Shown piece by piece: positions 5,154 through 7,792 of a DNA stretch of 7,792 nt. Each line of letters starts with the position of its first letter. Positions within the stretch are counted from its first letter, which is position 1. Under the pieces are notes generated by a model. The model did no database searches, had not been told where the DNA came from, and saw nothing but the letters and a program-made list of their open reading frames with translations. A program made the position numbers and the translations under genes. Origin of the DNA: Prevotellaceae bacterium UBA1786 (GTDB lineage: Bacteria > Bacteroidota > Bacteroidia > Bacteroidales > Bacteroidaceae). The stretch spans positions 12,048 through 19,839 of the forward strand of contig DCGE01000043.1 in assembly GCA_002314525.1 (NCBI GenBank), in the 5' to 3' direction.

Positions 5154-6623
5154 ATGAAATCGCTAAACAAACGGACTGCACCCAAAAGTTGTGCACCTGA
5201 AAGAATCATCCAGTTCGGAGAAGGCAATTTTCTCCGTTGTTTTGTTGACTGGATCATCTACAAGATGAACCGCAAGACTGACTTCAACTCAAGTGTGGTT
5301 GTCGTTCAGCCTATTGAGAAGGGAATGGTTGACTGGCTGAATGGTCAGGACTGCTTGTATCATGTCAATCTTCAGGGTCGTCTGAACGGAGAGAAAGTCG
5401 ATAAACTGACAAGGATCGACTGCATCAGCCGTGCATTGAACCCATACACTCAGAACCAGGCTTTCATAGCTCTGGCTGAACAACCGGAAATCAGGTTTGT
5501 CATCTCGAACACCACTGAAGCCGGTATCGCCTTCGACCCTTCATGCAGGTTCAGTGATGCTCCTGCGAGCAGCTATCCCGGCAAACTCACACAACTTCTT
5601 TTCCATCGCTACGAGACCTTCAACGGTGCAACGGATAAAGGATTGATCATTATGCCATGCGAACTCATCTTCCTCAACGGTCATCATCTCAAGGAATGCA
5701 TCTTCCAGTACATCGAACTCTGGAAGGAGGATTTCGGTACCAAGTACGAAGGTTTCAAGGACTGGTTCACCAACTATTGCTATGTCTGTGCCACTCTCGT
5801 CGATCGCATCGTACCTGGTTTCCCTCGCAAGGACATCAACCAGATCCAGGAGAGAATATGCTACCGCGACAACATGGTCGTTCAGGGCGAGGCTTTCCAC
5901 CTCTGGGTCATCGAAAAACCTGAAAACATGAGCATCGAGGATCTGAAATCTGAATTCCCAGCCGAAAAGGCAGGACTCAACGTGCTCATAGCAGAATCCG
6001 AGAAACCTTATCACGAACGTAAAGTCACACTGCTCAACGGACCACACACCGTTCTGTCACCAGTTGCATTCCTTTCCGGAATCAACATCGTCAGAGACGC
6101 CTGCAATCATGAAGTCGTCGGTAAATATATCCATAAGGTTCAGTTCGATGAACTCATGCAGACTCTCAATCTGCCTATGGACGAACTTGAGAAATTCGCA
6201 GGCGACGTACTTGAACGCTTCAACAACCCGTATGTCGATCATCAGGTAACGAGCATCATGCTCAACTCATTCCCGAAATACGAGACACGCGACCTTCCGG
6301 GCCTGAAGACATTCCTCGAAAGGAAAGGCTGTCTTCCTGAAGGCCTTGTATTCGGACTTGCTGCCATCATCACCTACTACCGAGGTGGAAAACGTGACGA
6401 CGGCACGGAAATCGTTCCGAATGATGCTCCTGAAATCATGCAGTTTCTCAAGGACCTCTGGGCAACCGGCGACACTCAGAAGGTTGCAGAAGGAGTCCTC
6501 GCTGCCGAATTCATCTGGCATGAGAACCTCAACAGCATCCCTGGTCTTACCCAACTCGTAAAGCAAGACCTCGACCTCATCAGCAATAAGGGCATGCTCG
6601 AAGCCCTCAAGACAATACTATAA
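5154..6623 (+). CDS. uxaB: Tagaturonate reductase (altronate oxidoreductase)
   Basis: This encodes a 489-residue cytoplasmic enzyme of the long-chain mannitol dehydrogenase family that reduces D-tagaturonate to D-altronate with NADH, the second step of galacturonate breakdown. The N-terminal segment RIIQFGEGNFLRCFVDW (17-33) forms the start of the Rossmann fold. ISNTTEAGI (117-125) and LVDRIVPGFPR (215-225) are typical of UxaB. KVTLLNGPH (290-298) carries the Lys290, Asn295 and His298 pattern (K-x4-N-x2-H) that matches the catalytic residues of the family. The length agrees with other UxaB proteins. Many codons end in C (CTC, ATC, TTC), unlike the flippase gene, which suggests good expression. 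Fructuronate reductase (UxuB) is a related alternative, but the motifs and the uxaC neighbour favour UxaB. Confidence 0.92.
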   Translation: MKSLNKRTAPKSCAPERIIQFGEGNFLRCFVDWIIYKMNRKTDFNSSVVVVQPIEKGMVDWLNGQDCLYHVNLQGRLNGEKVDKLTRIDCISRALNPYTQNQAFIALAEQPEIRFVISNTTEAGIAFDPSCRFSDAPASSYPGKLTQLLFHRYETFNGATDKGLIIMPCELIFLNGHHLKECIFQYIELWKEDFGTKYEGFKDWFTNYCYVCATLVDRIVPGFPRKDINQIQERICYRDNMVVQGEAFHLWVIEKPENMSIEDLKSEFPAEKAGLNVLIAESEKPYHERKVTLLNGPHTVLSPVAFLSGINIVRDACNHEVVGKYIHKVQFDELMQTLNLPMDELEKFAGDVLERFNNPYVDHQVTSIMLNSFPKYETRDLPGLKTFLERKGCLPEGLVFGLAAIITYYRGGKRDDGTEIVPNDAPEIMQFLKDLWATGDTQKVAEGVLAAEFIWHENLNSIPGLTQLVKQDLDLISNKGMLEALKTIL

Positions 6624-6635
6624 AAACATAAAGCC

Positions 6636-7792
6636 ATGAAAGAATTCAACGACAAGGACTTCCTCCTCCAGACCGAGACTGCAAAGCATCTTTTCCACGA
6701 TCATGCTGCCAAACTGCCAATCATAGACTACCACTGCCACCTTGTACCACAGATGGTGGCCGACGACCACAAGTTCTCTTCCATCACTGAACTATGGCTC
6801 GGTGGAGACCATTATAAATGGAGGGCCATGCGCTCGAACGGCGTTGCCGAGAAATACTGTACCGGCAAGGACACATCCGACTGGGAGAAATTCGAGAAAT
6901 GGACCGAGACCGTTCCGTACACATTCCGCAACCCTCTGTACCACTGGACTCACCTCGAACTCCGCACGGCCTTCGGAATCACGAAACTGCTGAAACCTGA
7001 GACGGCACGCGAAATATTCGACGAGTGCAACGACCGACTCCAGAACGATCCTTCATTCACGGCAAGAGGTCTGATGCGTAAATACAACGTGGAAACCGTA
7101 TGTACCACCGACGATCCTATCGACGATCTGCGCTTCCACAAACAGACACGTGAAAGCGGCTTCGAGATCAAGATGCTTCCTGCCTGGAGACCTGACAAGG
7201 CAATGGCTGTGGAAAATCCACAGAATTTCCGCACCTATATCGAACGTCTTTCCGAAGTGAGCGGCGTCAACATCTCGTCTTTCAGCGATGTTATCGATGC
7301 TCTCCGCCGACGTCACGACTTCTTTGCGGAAAACGGCTGCCGACTCTCCGACCACGGAATCGAGGAATTCTACGCCGAAGACTATACCGACGCTGAAATC
7401 AACGACATCTTCAACAAGGTCTATTCAGGCAAGGAACTATCCAAGGAGGAAATCATGAAGTTCAAGAGCTGCATGCTTGTGAAGTTTGCTGAGATGGATG
7501 CTGAATCAGGTTGGGCTCAGCAGTTCCACTACGGAGCCATCCGGGACAACAACACTCGTATGTTCAATCTCATCGGTCCCGACACTGGATTCGATTCCAT
7601 CGGACAGTTCAACACATCCAAGGCAATGTCGAAGTTCTTCAACCGCCTTGCCATGGAGGACCGTCTGACCCAGACCATCATCTACAACCTCAATCCGGCA
7701 GACAACGAGATGGTTGCTACAATGCTCGGCAACTTCCAGGACGGTTCTGTTCCGGGAAAGATACAATGGGGTTCAGGTTGGTGGTTCCTCGA
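6636..7792 (+). CDS. uxaC: Uronate isomerase (glucuronate/galacturonate isomerase), 3' end outside the window
   Basis: This gene starts at ATG 6636, 12 bp after the uxaB stop codon, and stays open to the window edge, giving 385 complete codons. UxaC proteins are about 470 residues, so roughly the last 80 are missing. It belongs to the amidohydrolase superfamily and interconverts D-galacturonate with D-tagaturonate and D-glucuronate with D-fructuronate in the cytoplasm. The HxH metal-ligand motif is His33 and His35 in IDYHCHLVPQ. Other typical segments are ELWLGGDHYKWRAMR (about 52-66), TTDDPIDDL in the middle, GWAQQFHYGAIRDNN, and GSGWWF at the cut end. With UxaB it forms a two-step path from galacturonate to altronate, and the tight spacing shows a shared transcript. 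Confidence 0.95.
   Translation, partial: MKEFNDKDFLLQTETAKHLFHDHAAKLPIIDYHCHLVPQMVADDHKFSSITELWLGGDHYKWRAMRSNGVAEKYCTGKDTSDWEKFEKWTETVPYTFRNPLYHWTHLELRTAFGITKLLKPETAREIFDECNDRLQNDPSFTARGLMRKYNVETVCTTDDPIDDLRFHKQTRESGFEIKMLPAWRPDKAMAVENPQNFRTYIERLSEVSGVNISSFSDVIDALRRRHDFFAENGCRLSDHGIEEFYAEDYTDAEINDIFNKVYSGKELSKEEIMKFKSCMLVKFAEMDAESGWAQQFHYGAIRDNNTRMFNLIGPDTGFDSIGQFNTSKAMSKFFNRLAMEDRLTQTIIYNLNPADNEMVATMLGNFQDGSVPGKIQWGSGWWFL

Noticed and set aside
5541..6047. 168-codon open frame on the minus strand
   Set aside because: It is a shadow of uxaB, whose own frame is complete and has all expected catalytic motifs.

Overview
The window looks like a chromosomal segment from a member of the order Bacteroidales, probably Prevotella-like. 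The evidence is the repeated Bacteroidetes-type promoter element (TAnnTTTG, three times as the identical 10-mer TAACTTTGCA), A-rich leaders with no clear Shine-Dalgarno sequence, AT-rich intergenic DNA beside moderate-GC genes, and the gene types present. No mobile element, tRNA, rRNA or CRISPR array is visible.

Left part (1-2290, minus strand): the end of a surface-polysaccharide cluster. A Wzx-type flippase is followed, with a 22-bp overlap, by a family 2 glycosyltransferase that runs off the left edge. Both read leftward from a promoter at about 2334-2341.

Middle part (2395-4617): a D-2-hydroxyacid dehydrogenase on the plus strand, transcribed divergently from the flippase, meets a lipoprotein lytic transglycosylase of the MltF type head-on. 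Their 3' ends overlap by 17 bp. The MltF-like protein appears to lack one lobe of its solute-binding domain. In that place sits a short linker encoded by a degenerate 7-bp tandem repeat.

Intergenic part (4591-5153): 563 bp without a convincing protein gene but not empty. It holds a near-perfect promoter firing rightward, about 370 nt of DNA rich in inverted repeats, and a strong intrinsic terminator with a GCGA tetraloop and eight T. A separate promoter for the next operon follows. This is best read as an independent structured non-coding RNA gene, and it is the most interesting item here.

Right part (5154-7792, plus strand): a hexuronate operon. uxaB (tagaturonate reductase) is followed after 12 bp by uxaC (uronate isomerase), which is cut by the window edge. 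UxaC converts D-galacturonate to tagaturonate and UxaB reduces that to altronate, a route for using pectin-derived sugars. Two palindromes at the uxaB promoter are candidate regulator sites.
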